Assembly (NCBI GenBank): GCA_002189035.1
Contig: CM007992.1
Location: 1,798,001 to 1,862,000 of the forward strand
Direction: 5' to 3'
Source: Utricularia gibba
Taxonomy: Eukaryota > Streptophyta > Magnoliopsida > Lamiales > Lentibulariaceae
Length of the DNA stretch: 64,000 nt
The notes under the pieces are model-generated. The model did not search any database. It saw only the letters and a list, made by a program, of their open reading frames with translations, and was not told the origin of the DNA. This document shows positions 33,716-46,831 of this stretch, in pieces. Position 1 is the stretch's first letter. Every line of letters starts with the position of its first letter. The position numbers and the translations under genes are program-made.

Positions 33716-36256
33716 AGTTTTCACAACAAATTTTAAAGATTTTTTAAACTCATAAAACACAGAAGTGTAATACGGGTGTCAAACGCAGGGAGTTGTTTTT
33801 CACTGAATGGTAAGGTTACACCGAATACAACTGTCACGATTTGTATATAGTTTTGGAAGTAAAGGTGCGAGAAACATAAGTGATGAAGCTTGAGTAAGGA
33901 AGTAAGAGGGTTGTAAACAAACAACAGAAATAAACGTAAACGATGAACCTTAATTAAAGTGAATGTTCCTGGATTTTGGATCCTGCCCGGCTATATTCAT
34001 TGCGTCTTCACTCTTCTCTAGTCTTCTCAAGTACTCGATTATAGGAGTAAGAAATTGTCTATCCTCCCTTACACTCTCTTGTAAGAAGGCATGAGAATAG
34101 CCCGGTGTTGCTCCTCACCGGATTAAAGACGAATGTGAAGATAAGAGGTTCTGCCAACGTACCCTCATGGCTCAATTGCGCACTGATAACACATATTTTT
34201 GAGTGATGGAGTACATGGAAATTACTCATATTGTGCTACAAAAAAATCATGTTTTATTGCCTAATTCTGTATTTTCGTGCATAATATCGTAGTTATGTTA
34301 TTTTAGTCTTAGTTGAGACTAAATCGTAGATTTAGTCCCAACCTTCTAATAGTTTCCTTCGAGCAATGCAACACATGTCGACAATACAAATCCCAAAGAG
34401 CCGAATATGAACAGTGTAGTGGCAGAAGATGAGTCCAAAAGTCTGAAAAGGAGTACACACGAAATCTAAGGAAGGAAAAAGTAGGATTTTGGACAAAAAA
34501 GAGGACAAGGGAGAGAGAGAGGCAGATCTCCCCCATTGGAGACTCATGACAGCTTTCTGGAGATGGTTTTTCTAGGGGAAAGTCACAGAAGAACCATGGA
34601 GAACGAAGAAGAAGATTTCAGCTACACTTGAACTTTTCGTTTATCAGGAAAACTATTCCTAATTAGGAATAGATTTAGCTTTCAGCGTGGACTGTTTATC
34701 ATCTTTTGTCTTTGTTTATGTTTCTTTCTTGTTGTTGCACAACGACATAAACATGTTCTGATTTCTAGGTTATTAAAATGTTTTTCTTTCCCTTGTTATG
34801 AGTGACTAAATATTTAAGGATACCTTGGGGGTGAAAAGGGGAGATTTGTGTTAATCAATCTTTAGACCTAATAAACCATAAATCACACCACTTCCTTAAT
34901 AAACCAGGATAGATCCAGGAGGGGAAAGTAGTGAAACCCGACTTAACAACCCTAATTTGAGGTAGACCAAAGATTAGGGGGAAAACAAGAGTTTGGGTAG
35001 ACCTAGAATTTGTGTGTTAGTTGTTTAATTTATGGTTTGTGTGAGCTTGTTTAGTGATAAGCATATGTATTTTAGGAGTCCCAAGACATCATCCATTTCA
35101 TTCCAGAAACAACCGAGTTCAGAAGCTTGTTACTTTTCTTTAATTTATTTTATCGTAACTTTGCCTTAGTCCTAGTTAAGAACAAATTTATCAACGTGAC
35201 ACTGATTATATGCATTGACTTTCACATAGCAACAACCTAGCTACTTGTGTTCGACCCTAGTCCAATATGTTCGTATTTTCCATATGATTTGAGATGAATT
35301 AGATTTATAAATTTTATTTGATAGGAGAAATTTGTAAATTAACGACTTTGCACTAATTTTTCGTTTATCACGCATATGTGCTCGAGTGTTGCCAATGACC
35401 CAGTGAGTCCAGATACGAGGTCACTATCTATCCATTGATCCTGAGGTATGGCCACAGACAAAATGTTGTCTCCCTCCTGCCAAAAAGACATGAGTTGATG
35501 TTCTTCACCTTGCTCCTCTCCAAGACTCGCCGGTAGTGATCAGCTAATCATGAATCTTGTATAAGAAGACTATTATAGAAAGACTGTAACATAGTTGCGT
35601 GAAAACATATGGAACCCATTCGGATTCAAAGAAGAGATGAAGATAAACTAACGAAACATTGACTTGGGAGTACCCCCACCTAGAAACGGAAGTTTCTAAC
35701 CACGGACGGCCATACAAACTAGAGAAAACGAAAGCAAATTCTACAGAGAAGTTACAGGAAAATCCTCTAGAGAGAAAAACAAAAGTCTTAACTAAACTGA
35801 AAGTTGAATTCTAAATGTTTGAATTGAACTAAACTGAAATGAGAGTCTGACCTATTGTGTCCCGTTGGTTTTGCTGTGACTTGGAGTGACTTGCACGAAA
35901 GTTCTGCTCTGACATTGGTACGCTGATGATTTCGCCTGTTAGGGACTCCCATGTTCTACATGTCAAGGCTCATGATTAGGTGTTTGCAGTCTTTCGGAAA
36001 TTAAGGAGACGTTAGTTCAAGAAGATGCACTTTGTCGCCATCCACCATCTTCTTTCTCTCACTTCCTGCCACATGTGTGCCTCTAGAAAAACTTAAATAA
36101 AACAAACAAAAATATTAGATAAAATACAAGATTTAGGATAATTATCCTAAATTAGATAAAAACCTAAATCTTTGATTATAGATTCCTAATTAGACAACTT
36201 TAATCACATCTAGATACAAAAACATCCTAAGAGAAAGTGAGAAAATGACACTTTCG
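33716..36256 (+). mobile_element. LTR-like family Z, copy 3, split by a family A solo LTR
   Basis: Starts TGATGCGTGT, ends near GAAAATGACACTT; about 1.35 kb after removing 34184-35370 (1187 bp). It is closer to the 59500-60850 copy than to 28262-29550. The sequence GCTCAATTGCG / CATATGTGCTCGAGTG, continuous in the other Z copies, is what the nested LTR interrupts. It sits inside the 5S-like segment; no clear duplication survives on the right. Confidence 0.75.
34184..35370 (+). mobile_element. Solo LTR, family A copy 3 (1187 bp)
   Basis: Begins TGATAACACA, ends CGTTTATCA. Flanks are CGCAC (34179-34183) and CGCAT (35371-35375), a 5-bp duplication with one change. It shares the GGTAGACC blocks, the TGTGTTCGACCC block and the terminal region with copies 1, 2 and 4. 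No coding domain. Confidence 0.83.
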
Positions 36257-36412
36257 CTGTACTTGGTTCATACAAGGTTTGTGCAATCACTATATTTAAT
36301 ATTTTCCTTTGTTCCAGTCATAACCGATATGGGATTCACCTGAGATGGTTTCGCCACCCTTCCGTAGGTAGGGCCTTGCAAGTCTGGTCGGTTATCTTAG
36401 ATACGTCACCAA
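36257..36412 (-). repeat. Second half of the presumed Cassandra-like LTR
   Basis: Lies between the end of Z copy 3 and the point where copia pol resumes. Contains CCGATATGGGATTCACCTGAG and AGGGCCTTGCAAGTCTG on the plus strand, and on the minus strand a short piece that continues the 5S-like sequence. Assignment is by position and the 5S-like edge. Confidence 0.5.
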
Positions 36413-36990
36413 CACAAGACTTGATATATTATATTCTATAGGATTGGTCTGCTATTTTATGGAAAAGCCAAGGGAGATACATTGAAAGGCAATAAAGAGA
36501 ATTATTAGATATTTGAAAGGAACCAATGACTTTAGAAGTGGTATATGTAGTAGAAAATTTGAACTTGAAGGGTGTAGTTACACTAATTGGGCTAGAAATT
36601 TGGATGATCCTCAAAGTACGCGTAGATTTACATTCTTCCTTGGTGACACTACTATAGTTTGAAATTTGAAGAAGCAGCCAATTGTCACTTTATCAACATG
36701 TGAAGATGAGTGTGTTGCAACAAATGCTTGCGCTTGCCATGTTATTTGTCTAAGACACATGCTGGAGGATTTAGGATTAAATTGTGACCTGTCTACAAAG
36801 ATGTATGTTGATACAAATCTGTCATAACACTTGGAAGGAATCCAATATTTCATGTTGCAACAAGAAGGAGAAGTATATAGCTTTATTATGTTAAAAGTAA
36901 AGATCAAGTTGCAATCATTTTCACCAAGTCCCTTAAAATTGATGCTTTCATATGGCCCATGACTTTTCTTGGATTGTGGAGGCTTTCTTG
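36413..36990 (+). pseudogene. Copia RNase H, end of the split plus-strand element
   Basis: Plus strand: TRLDILYSIGLVCYFMEKP, RIIRYLKGTNDF, GCSYTNWARNLDD (catalytic block D.DWAG degraded), RRFTFFLGDTTIVW, KKQPIVTLSTCEDECVA, then FTKSLKIDAF. It continues the pol gene broken at 33576. No polypurine tract or 3' LTR could be set with confidence. Confidence 0.85.
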
Positions 36991-38056
36991 TTTAAGGGCA
37001 AATATTTTAGTGCTCAAGCTAGAAGTTTGAACAGCGGTTTCTCTTGGTTGTGCTGCAGTTACGTTGAGTGTTTTTCATGAGTGTCATGCAATGGGAGATG
37101 TGTGTGTGGATTTTCGAGGTAATAATTATATTTGTCTTGGGTGTGCTGTGCTGCTATAGAGCTGGTGCAAAGTTGGATGAATATGAGTTTCAATAGGAGT
37201 TCTTTTCAGGAGATTATCCACATTGAGTTTTACTTGGTTAATTTTGGTGTCTTGTGTTTACGTTTACTGTCTCAAATCCACACTCAAAAAGTAGCATTAT
37301 CTATAAACATAGAAGAGATATCTATTAAGGTTACAAGGCCTTGCGATGGTCTTGTGAGTTCAACCTTGAGGCTTGACGAAGAGATCTTTATGCAAGCAGG
37401 GCATCGTCCAACCAGGGCCAACAGATCTTTATGACCAACCCTCGACGGGAGAACTCAATGTGTTGCGTTCAGTGTGCACTTAAAATATACAAGTCTTACA
37501 TATTATAATTTTTCAAAATATAAATTATCTATCTATATAAAATGCTTTGATGTACAATTGTCCATCACCCAACTTGATATCCAAATTTGTTTTAAAATCA
37601 GTTTATTAACTTGAATCTGATCAGCTAATTAATATTTGAAATTCCATCAATTAAAGATGATATTTTTATATTAAGACACATATTTATCAACTAAATCCGA
37701 ATTTAATTCATTTAAACTGGAAGGATCGATGCGTTATCGGTTCATTTGTGAGACCAGATCCAAAAATCATTATTTACATAATCTCCAAAAATCATTATTT
37801 ACATAAATGGATATGATACTCGTCAAAGATGTAACTTTTGACCAATTGGTATCTGTGGTGTAAAACTGGCATTCTATTAATGGGGTGCAATCATTGTTTC
37901 ATTTTTATTTAGCAAATTAGTAACTGAAATTGATTTCCGTTCAGCAAATCAAGGGGTGACTGCGGGTGCTCAGAAAATACAAAGGGGGGAGTGGGCGCAT
38001 TACAGTGCAGAGTTCCAACGTCTCATTGGGCAATTTGAATCAAAATAGCTTCCTCA
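36991..38056 (+). other. Upstream region of the carboxypeptidase gene
   Basis: No transposon motif recognised beyond 37000. An ORF at 37132-37434 has no known domain. The last 300 bases should hold the promoter and leader of the SCPL gene; no convincing TATA box was seen. The start context is CTCAATGGCGGC. Confidence 0.45.
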
Positions 38057-40197
<2,141 letters not shown>

Positions 40198-40329
40198 GAC
40201 AATCCATCCAACTCCTTACTCTCTGCGCCTTGTTTGCTACTTTTTCACATTGCCTAGGGACCGGACACTTGGTTTACTAAAGGTAAAAATTGTTTTCATA
40301 CTCACCAAAATCTTCCTCTGTAAGCGTCT

Positions 40330-41475
40330 TATACAATGAAGAGCATCACTGAAGCCGTCTGCAAGGACTTTGCAGGGCATGGATCTATTGTGAAAGAACT
40401 GGTTTTGTTTCATGTGTTGCGCGGGTTTTGCCAGTATCAGCATGTCTGAAATTTTGACATCTAATGTATCATCTATTTTCACAAGAGATAATACCGTCCG
40501 CGCCATCGATGCCGATACACTGGCTTCCCGGTCGACCCGTGTTCAGCACCACCCATGATCTTGAGATTAGCAAATTTCTGCTGGAATTACATTTTATTCA
40601 GTGCCCCTCTGATCCACGCCTGTTTGTGCGTCATCTTTCACATTCAATATTGGTGGTACTGGTCTATGTCGATGATATCTTGATTGCAGGTTTCTCGTTG
40701 ATGGGTGTTACCCAATTGAAAAATGATTTACACAATCAGTTTACTACCAATGATCTAGGGGATGCTAAGTTCTTCTTGGAGATCGAATTAACTCGCACTG
40801 ATAATGGTATTTTTCTATCTCAGCTGCGTTACCTCGGTGCCACTCGGTGGCATGCTTTCCTCTCATGTAAGTACGTACACCCATGCCTCGTCGTTTTAAA
40901 TTCTCAGATCAGGCCATCTCTGCAGCGATCCGCATTGATGAATATAGAGCCTTGGTTGGGTGGCTTCTGTATCTGAATTTCACCCGCCCCGACATCACCT
41001 TTGTTATTCAATAGCTTTACCAATTTGTTCATTGTCCTGGGTTAGAACATTGGGTGGCACTGAGGCATCTATTAAGTTACCTTTCTAACACTATCTCGCT
41101 GAGCCTCTTTTATCCGTATGAAGCTAGATACTTCTCTTGAGGTATATTGTAATGCAGATTGGGGCATCGCTCGGTTACTGGCTATTACCTAGGAACTCCT
41201 CTGGGTTTCCTATCTTCTCAGGATCTTGGTGGAACTTTCCTCACACCTATTCCGTTGCACTGTGACAATCAGTCTGCTATCCAACGAATCCGATGTTCCA
41301 TGAGCGCATGAAGCACATAGAGATCTACTGTCATATCGTTCTAGATCAATACAAGTGTGGGTTCCTTCTTCCCCTTTATACCCCTTCTCGGCGGCTGGAT
41401 TCTTTGCCTTTCTCCACCATCCTTGGCAAGCTTGGGCTGCGTTCTCACACGCCCCTGCTTGAGGAGGGGGTAAAG
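40330..41475 (+). pseudogene. Truncated Ty1/copia RT-RNase H tail next to the carboxypeptidase gene
   Basis: Plus strand: HLSHSILVVLVYVDDILIAG (intact YVDD box, about 40632-40690), LKNDLHNQFTTNDLGDAKFF, then a frameshift, YLNFTRPDITFVIQ, LHCDNQSAI, MKHIEIYCHIVLDQYKCGF, LGKLGLRSHTPLLEEGV. The 5' part (gag, integrase, most of RT) is absent. A polypurine run GAGGAGGGGG at 41461-41470 follows, so the 3' LTR probably starts near 41471. Inference: a 5'-truncated element whose left end stops near the 3' end of the SCPL gene. The 513-base ORF (40464-40976) is a pol remnant, not a host gene. Confidence 0.87.
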
Positions 41476-43769
41476 ACGACTGACGGTGACATGTGACTAA
41501 ACGGCCTACAGGGGTTTTCCTGCACTTCGTTTATGCTATGCGTGCTTTGCTTGTAAATACGTTGTGGAACTTCAGTTACGTTTGAGTTTTGAATTTGAAT
41601 AATTCCAGAACAATCTGTTCTCCGTTCACACGCCCTTCCTGCTCGTTCTCCCTCCGATCACACAATTTGTTTAGATCTTCACCTACTTTGATTTTTTGGG
41701 AGGAGCAATCTCCACCTCGCTGGGTAGAGTTGTCAGCACAGCACTTCACCGTCCCTGCTTCATCCAACTGCAACCTTACATGAACCATCCTAAAGCCCAT
41801 CAAAATCCGTAGAGTAAAGCCATTTTCTAGGAAAACCAAACCCAGACTCAAACATGTAATGATGAAGATAAAAAATAAAAAATAAAAAATAAGCTGCAAA
41901 TTTGAAAAAACTTGTGCGCAACCCACGGCACTGTCGTCTCGGGCCTTATAGACGTTTACAACTTTATTTTCATTTGAGAAAATAAAGTGCAGGATCCAAG
42001 AGGGGAAATTCGAGAAATAACTATGTAATAATATTAACATTTGAGAACTACCTGTAATTTATTTTTTATATTATTTTCGTTTACAACTTTATTTGATACA
42101 TTTTTAAAATTAATAAACAACTCAAATACAAAATATTGACATTCGAATTATTATTACAATAATTGATAATATTTGTTCAAAATATTTGTAAAAACTAATC
42201 AATGCTTTATCATCACAAAAAGTTTCAGAATTTTATTTTTTTTTCTATAACATATTATAAAAAAATTTGGATACAAATAAATAAACAAGTATAATTTTCT
42301 TAAATTGAAATAAAATTCAAAATAAAAGTAAATAAAGTCGAGTGTTTTCAATTTTATTATTACAAAAAAATTGAACACAAATATTAAAAATTTTATAGTA
42401 TATAGATTTATTATTGTGTGACAAATATTTTATTTTTCATAAATCCTACAAATACATCCAAATTGTGAGATGCTACAAAAATTATATGAATTCTTCAATA
42501 ATATATTCTACATTATTTTAAATATTATGTTTTTTAAACAATTGTTATCAGATAAATTACTTTGTTTAGTTATTGTCTAAATAACTTGAAACTTTTTAAT
42601 CATTAAATTTTTAAATTTTATAGTAAAATCTAAAAATAAAAATAAAATTTATTATACTCTATTAATATAAAATTTAGGATGTAAAGTATAGGTATTTTGA
42701 AAATGTAAACTTAGATATTTTGCAAATTGACCCCTGACACAGGCACTTTGCCAATGCAGCCGAATCTAAGGACCTTCATTGCTTATACCTGTGTTACACG
42801 AAAACAGAAAAGAAAAATATGTGCGCAAAACAATCAAGAGTATTCCATAGAAGACATGCACCAGCCACGGGTGACATCATATCCAAACCATCACTCCCAA
42901 GAGTCATTGGTGGTTGGTGTACTTGGTAAGGATGCCAAATTTGGTGTCATTTGCAGCTGGCTGTCGGGAGTCAAAAGCATCTATGAGCTTGGTAGTTGGG
43001 GCATTTGCTGAAAATTTTGAAACTTCCGAGTTTAATGACTAGACTATGAGTCGGTGAGGTTCTACAAAAATTATAGAGTAATCAGTAATCACCATAGATT
43101 GGAGTACTACCATCTCTGGCATTTCAATACCATTGTACTTGCTGGCTGAGTGACCGTGGCAGGAGAGGAACGAATGACTACTTGAATCAATATTTTCAGC
43201 ATAAAGATTCTAGTGACCTATCAAAGGTGGGCCTAACCCTTGTGGATGCTGTAATAAGTCTAAAAAATGATTCCATGGAACATACTCCCCTCAATCAAGA
43301 CTTGGGGTATGTTATGTTGAACTGTTTGAGACAAAGTTACTGGATGATTAACACAACGAATGAGAGGAAATGCAACCAAATTTATAAGAAATGGTTGAGA
43401 TTCTGCTAGATGGTTCTTTCTCTCTATGGTAAATGAAGAACACAAAAGAATTTTTGATTTTTTAAAAATATTCCTTATAAGAGCATCCTCAAAATACCGA
43501 GTCATGTTAGGCTAATTCCTAGGATGGCTGTTCTTCTTTCTTGTGTAGACTACATGCTACAATTTGCCAGTTCTTTTCATCTCGTTTTCGCTTGCAAGTA
43601 TTACTTTTGATTCCTCTTTCGACTTCATTCCATCACTTAGTTGCTCTTCTATCATTTCAGTCTCCAAGTTGCTATCAGTGTTGTTGACGTTAGGAACCAC
43701 TATGCTGTGGTTGGAGCCCATCGTTTGAGGAGCCATGACACTCCACTATGCTTCTGTCGATTCCCTCAT
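41476..43769. other. Possible LTR remnant, then strongly AT-rich DNA
   Basis: 41471 to about 41680 could be the 3' LTR of the preceding copia tail (its 5' partner is missing). From about 42040 to 42720 the sequence is extremely AT-rich with no ORF. 42727-43011 and 43182-43409 are short plus-strand ORFs with no recognisable domain. Confidence 0.45.
41869..41892 (+). repeat. Microsatellite (TAAAAAA)n
   Basis: Three full units and a partial fourth. Confidence 0.9.
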
Positions 43770-44440
43770 TTCAGGAAAATGTTCCACTAATGTTTGTAAG
43801 TCTACTAGTGGATGCCCCTTCTAATAGACTACAACTTCTAGATGATAATACGCTCCCCTTGTCTCGATGATGGATTACCGGTTTGAGATCTAGAGCTTTG
43901 ATGTTTCCCAAAAAGATGGATCTACCCACCACATGTGCTCCTCTATATGGTTTAGATGAGAGATGTGGAAGATGAGATGGAGTTGGACCCCTAGTGACAA
44001 TTCTACCTCATTCACTAGTTCTCCAATCTTTTTCTTGATATGAAAGGGATTGAAGAATTTTGGATGTGGCTTGGAATATTATGTTGAGGTGTATGTAATT
44101 TGATCCATCCATGTCATATATTTCATAATAGATTGTTCGATGTTGTGGTTACAGTAACTAGACATTAGTTGCTAATTACTGTATAGCTGCTCCTGGGTTA
44201 ACTTCAGCACCTCATCTCTATCCCTTGCTATATTTACTTTGCTGAGCAATTCTTTCACTTGATTCTCTATCTCAACCTTTTGATTATGTGGATACTGGTA
44301 TGCCTTTCTAGTAGTTGGATTGACTCTTTATATGAGATGAATTTAGTGATCATAGAAGCATCTAGAACTAGGCGGTAGGACATCTGGTGCTTCAAATAGC
44401 TGTTCATATCTTTGAATAAGTCCAACGAATATTTGTTCTG
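43770..44440 (-). pseudogene. Chromovirus-like Ty3/gypsy fragment with internal deletion
   Basis: Minus strand, high to low: LIQRYEQLFEAPDVLPPSSR and AYQYPHNQKVEIENQVKELL, the start of gypsy RT (F..P.GLPP.R, YRYP..QK.EIE..V.ELL). It is followed at once by RDRDEVLKLTQEQL, IMKYMTWMD, YSKPHPKFFNPF, HIKKKIGELVNEVEL and HLIFHISHLNHI, the C-terminal integrase region with the GPF/Y-type block. RT, RNase H and the integrase core are missing between them. A weaker block near 43770-43870 (EVVVY.KGHPLVD.QTLVEHFPEM) looks like a chromodomain end. Confidence 0.8.
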
Positions 44441-44671
44441 CATAATGGTGATTTTATTGTAGGAATTAGCTTCAACTGTTTCATTGGCTATTAGTATCTT
44501 TCAAGTGTTTCTTTTGAAAATTTACAGAAATGAATGGCTAAGATTGCAAATATTTTAACTTAAAACTTGAAACCTTGAAATCATAAATCATTTTGTATAA
44601 TAGTTATAAGAATACCCTTTACATTTGTTTTGATAAGAACAATGTCTTCTTGGACTTTTTCAACAGCCCTT

Positions 44672-46251
44672 TTAAGTTTTTAAGATGCCCTTGACAACTA
44701 TTACACTATTTCTTTTCATAAAAAGAACTTTCTTGCTATTAGCAAAAAAGTTGTATAAAAACGCGAAAGTCCCCATCCTTAATTCAAATGGATGCCTAAA
44801 TTTCTCAATTTTATCAAAAATTGGTTGGATATTCTGCATGCTAAGGGGCTTCAAAGACACTTTTTTGTACAAAAAATCATCCTTAAACAACATTCCGTCA
44901 ATTTTTTTATAATAATTACCAGACGGTGGATCTCCTCTATGATGAATACGAATAGTCAGCTCCTTATATTCAACCAAACAAGTGAGTTGATCCAAATAAT
45001 CATATTCAATCATTACCTCAAAACAAGAAGTTCAAAGGAATTCACCTTCGCTCATTTTCATTAGCCTCACATGAGAAACAAATACTTTTTTGTTTGGGAC
45101 TTCCCTTCCCTCCTAAACTAAGAAATTTAATATTGAGGCAAAAAACTAAACTAAAATATCCATGTAGGGATTGAAAATTAATGGAGTAAAACCAATGTGA
45201 TAGAGAGAGCTAGTAAGTCAATCCTTGGAATTAATTTCACAATTGCTCTTTACCAAACATTGTATGATTGGGAAAAAAAGTTTTAGTAAAATGAAATAGA
45301 GATAAAATATAAGAGCACATAAGCTATTAGTTTGGCTAAATCACACTTACATGTGACCAAAAAGACAAAATATGAAAAGCGCATACATCATCTCTTTGAT
45401 GAGAACAAATGTTATTTTGCTAGGAAAATATTGCTTACTATCAACAAAAAGTATTCAGTCATGCCTCCTTAGCACTTCCTATCGACTTCTACACAAATAT
45501 ATTTCTTCAGATGATCAAGTGCAATAGCTGATCTAATTTACAATTGGGAAACCTTGTCGAGATACTTTTTCATCAAACAAACAGAAGCCTCCCTTTCAAA
45601 GCTATTTATAGTGCTCTAAATAAAGTAAATTGAGGAAGATTTCCGAGTGCTCTAGAAAATTCAAGAATAGAGTGTTTACTTGATTCAAGAGTGTCCAACA
45701 TATAGCACATTTTACAATCCATAACTTTGAATCCTGTATTGGATTCCTTGTCCTCATACTCAACACATCTCGTGGCATACCTTGTTTGTATCCTTCTTGC
45801 CATTTTTTCCACATCATTCTAATCCTTTTGTGTGAAAGCAATGACCCATGGTGCATTCCTCGAACACCCTCTCTAGGTATATCAGTCCCAGTGTTAATAA
45901 AATCTACAATACTTTGTAAGTCCCACTCAACCATTCAACTTTAAAGCAATAGTCTAGAAAGTATGAACTTTTGAATGAAGTTGAACATAAATAACATTCT
46001 AAAATCCGAAATTAGTAACAAAAATTGGAAAGACATCGAACCATCTTCGACTTCTTCTTCCTATTCTTCATCGCTATCAACCAACCCCTTGACATCGATG
46101 CATGATCTATGAAGTTGGACATGCGCTTCTTGTGCTTCGGCTCACCTCCATCATCAGACTCATCAGCTTCATCTTCTTCCTCGTTGATGGCATCAGATTC
46201 CTCCGTCAAATCCACAAGGTCATTATCATAGGCTTCTCCTATGTGCCCCAT
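44672..46251 (-). pseudogene. SPT5: Broken partial copy of transcription elongation factor SPT5
   Basis: Minus strand, N to C. 46251-46012: an acidic stretch (DAINEEEDEADESDDGGEP) followed by KKRMSNFID, like the SPT5 N-terminus. About 45780-45700: QDSKLWIVKCAI, start of the NGN domain. About 45600-45450: EREASVCLMKKYLDK and IRSAIALDHLKKYICVEVD. 45013-44672: NYYKKIDGMLFKDDFLYKKV, SLKPLSMQNIQPIFDKIEKF, FANSKKVLFMKRNSVIVVKG, the stretch leading into the second KOW motif. Known: SPT5 with SPT4 controls RNA polymerase II elongation; the protein normally exceeds 1000 aa. Here the frame breaks repeatedly, the C-terminal half is absent and at least one intron-like gap (45602-45710) remains, suggesting a duplicated genomic fragment rather than a processed copy (inference). 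Confidence 0.82.
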
Positions 46252-46831
46252 TTTTCACCAACATCAATTTCCCAGAAATCAAACGGTAGAAGACTAAAAA
46301 ATGGTCCTTAATCATAGATAGTCAAAATGTTGATGTTGCTTTTAATTTATGGTATAGCATCACGTGGCAACAGTTTTGTAGCAGGTGATAGAATGCTCTC
46401 CCTCCACAACTGCACTCCAATGGCTAAACGAAGATGAGACGAGAATGAGCACTGCGAAACCCCTTCGAGAGCAACCACAAGTCCGGTATATTGCTTCCTA
46501 AGGATGATTTTACTTTGCGCTGATGTGGTATGCTAGTAGCACATCTCAATTTGGTTTTGCAAAAGTTTTCTTGTCAGATGATGGCATTGCATCATTCCCC
46601 TGCCTCGCCTGTGTCTTGTTTTGAATACCGCTCAACTATGTACAAACATGTTCATAACACAACTGTTCGAAGCATACCTTGAAATTCTAGCCTATGGTTT
46701 GCTATCATACAAAGATGCGAGTAAGTAATATTCAAGTATCATTTAACTCTGGTGCTATTATACCTGAACAAGCTGGCTGAATAGGCACACGAGCATGAAA
46801 CTTGCCACAGGAGTTTGGAAATAGCTACCTG
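46252..46831. other. Spacer holding the presumed 3' untranslated region of the GRAS gene
   Basis: No gene recognised. The GRAS transcript, read from the minus strand, must end within this stretch. Confidence 0.5.

Noticed and set aside
40464-40976. 170-codon ORF as an extra host gene downstream of SCPL
   Set aside because: It contains copia RT motifs (LVYVDDILIAG, TTNDLGDAKFFL) and is a retrotransposon remnant.
43182-43409. 75-codon plus-strand ORF as a small gene
   Set aside because: No domain, no supporting start or splice context, and it is next to gypsy remains.
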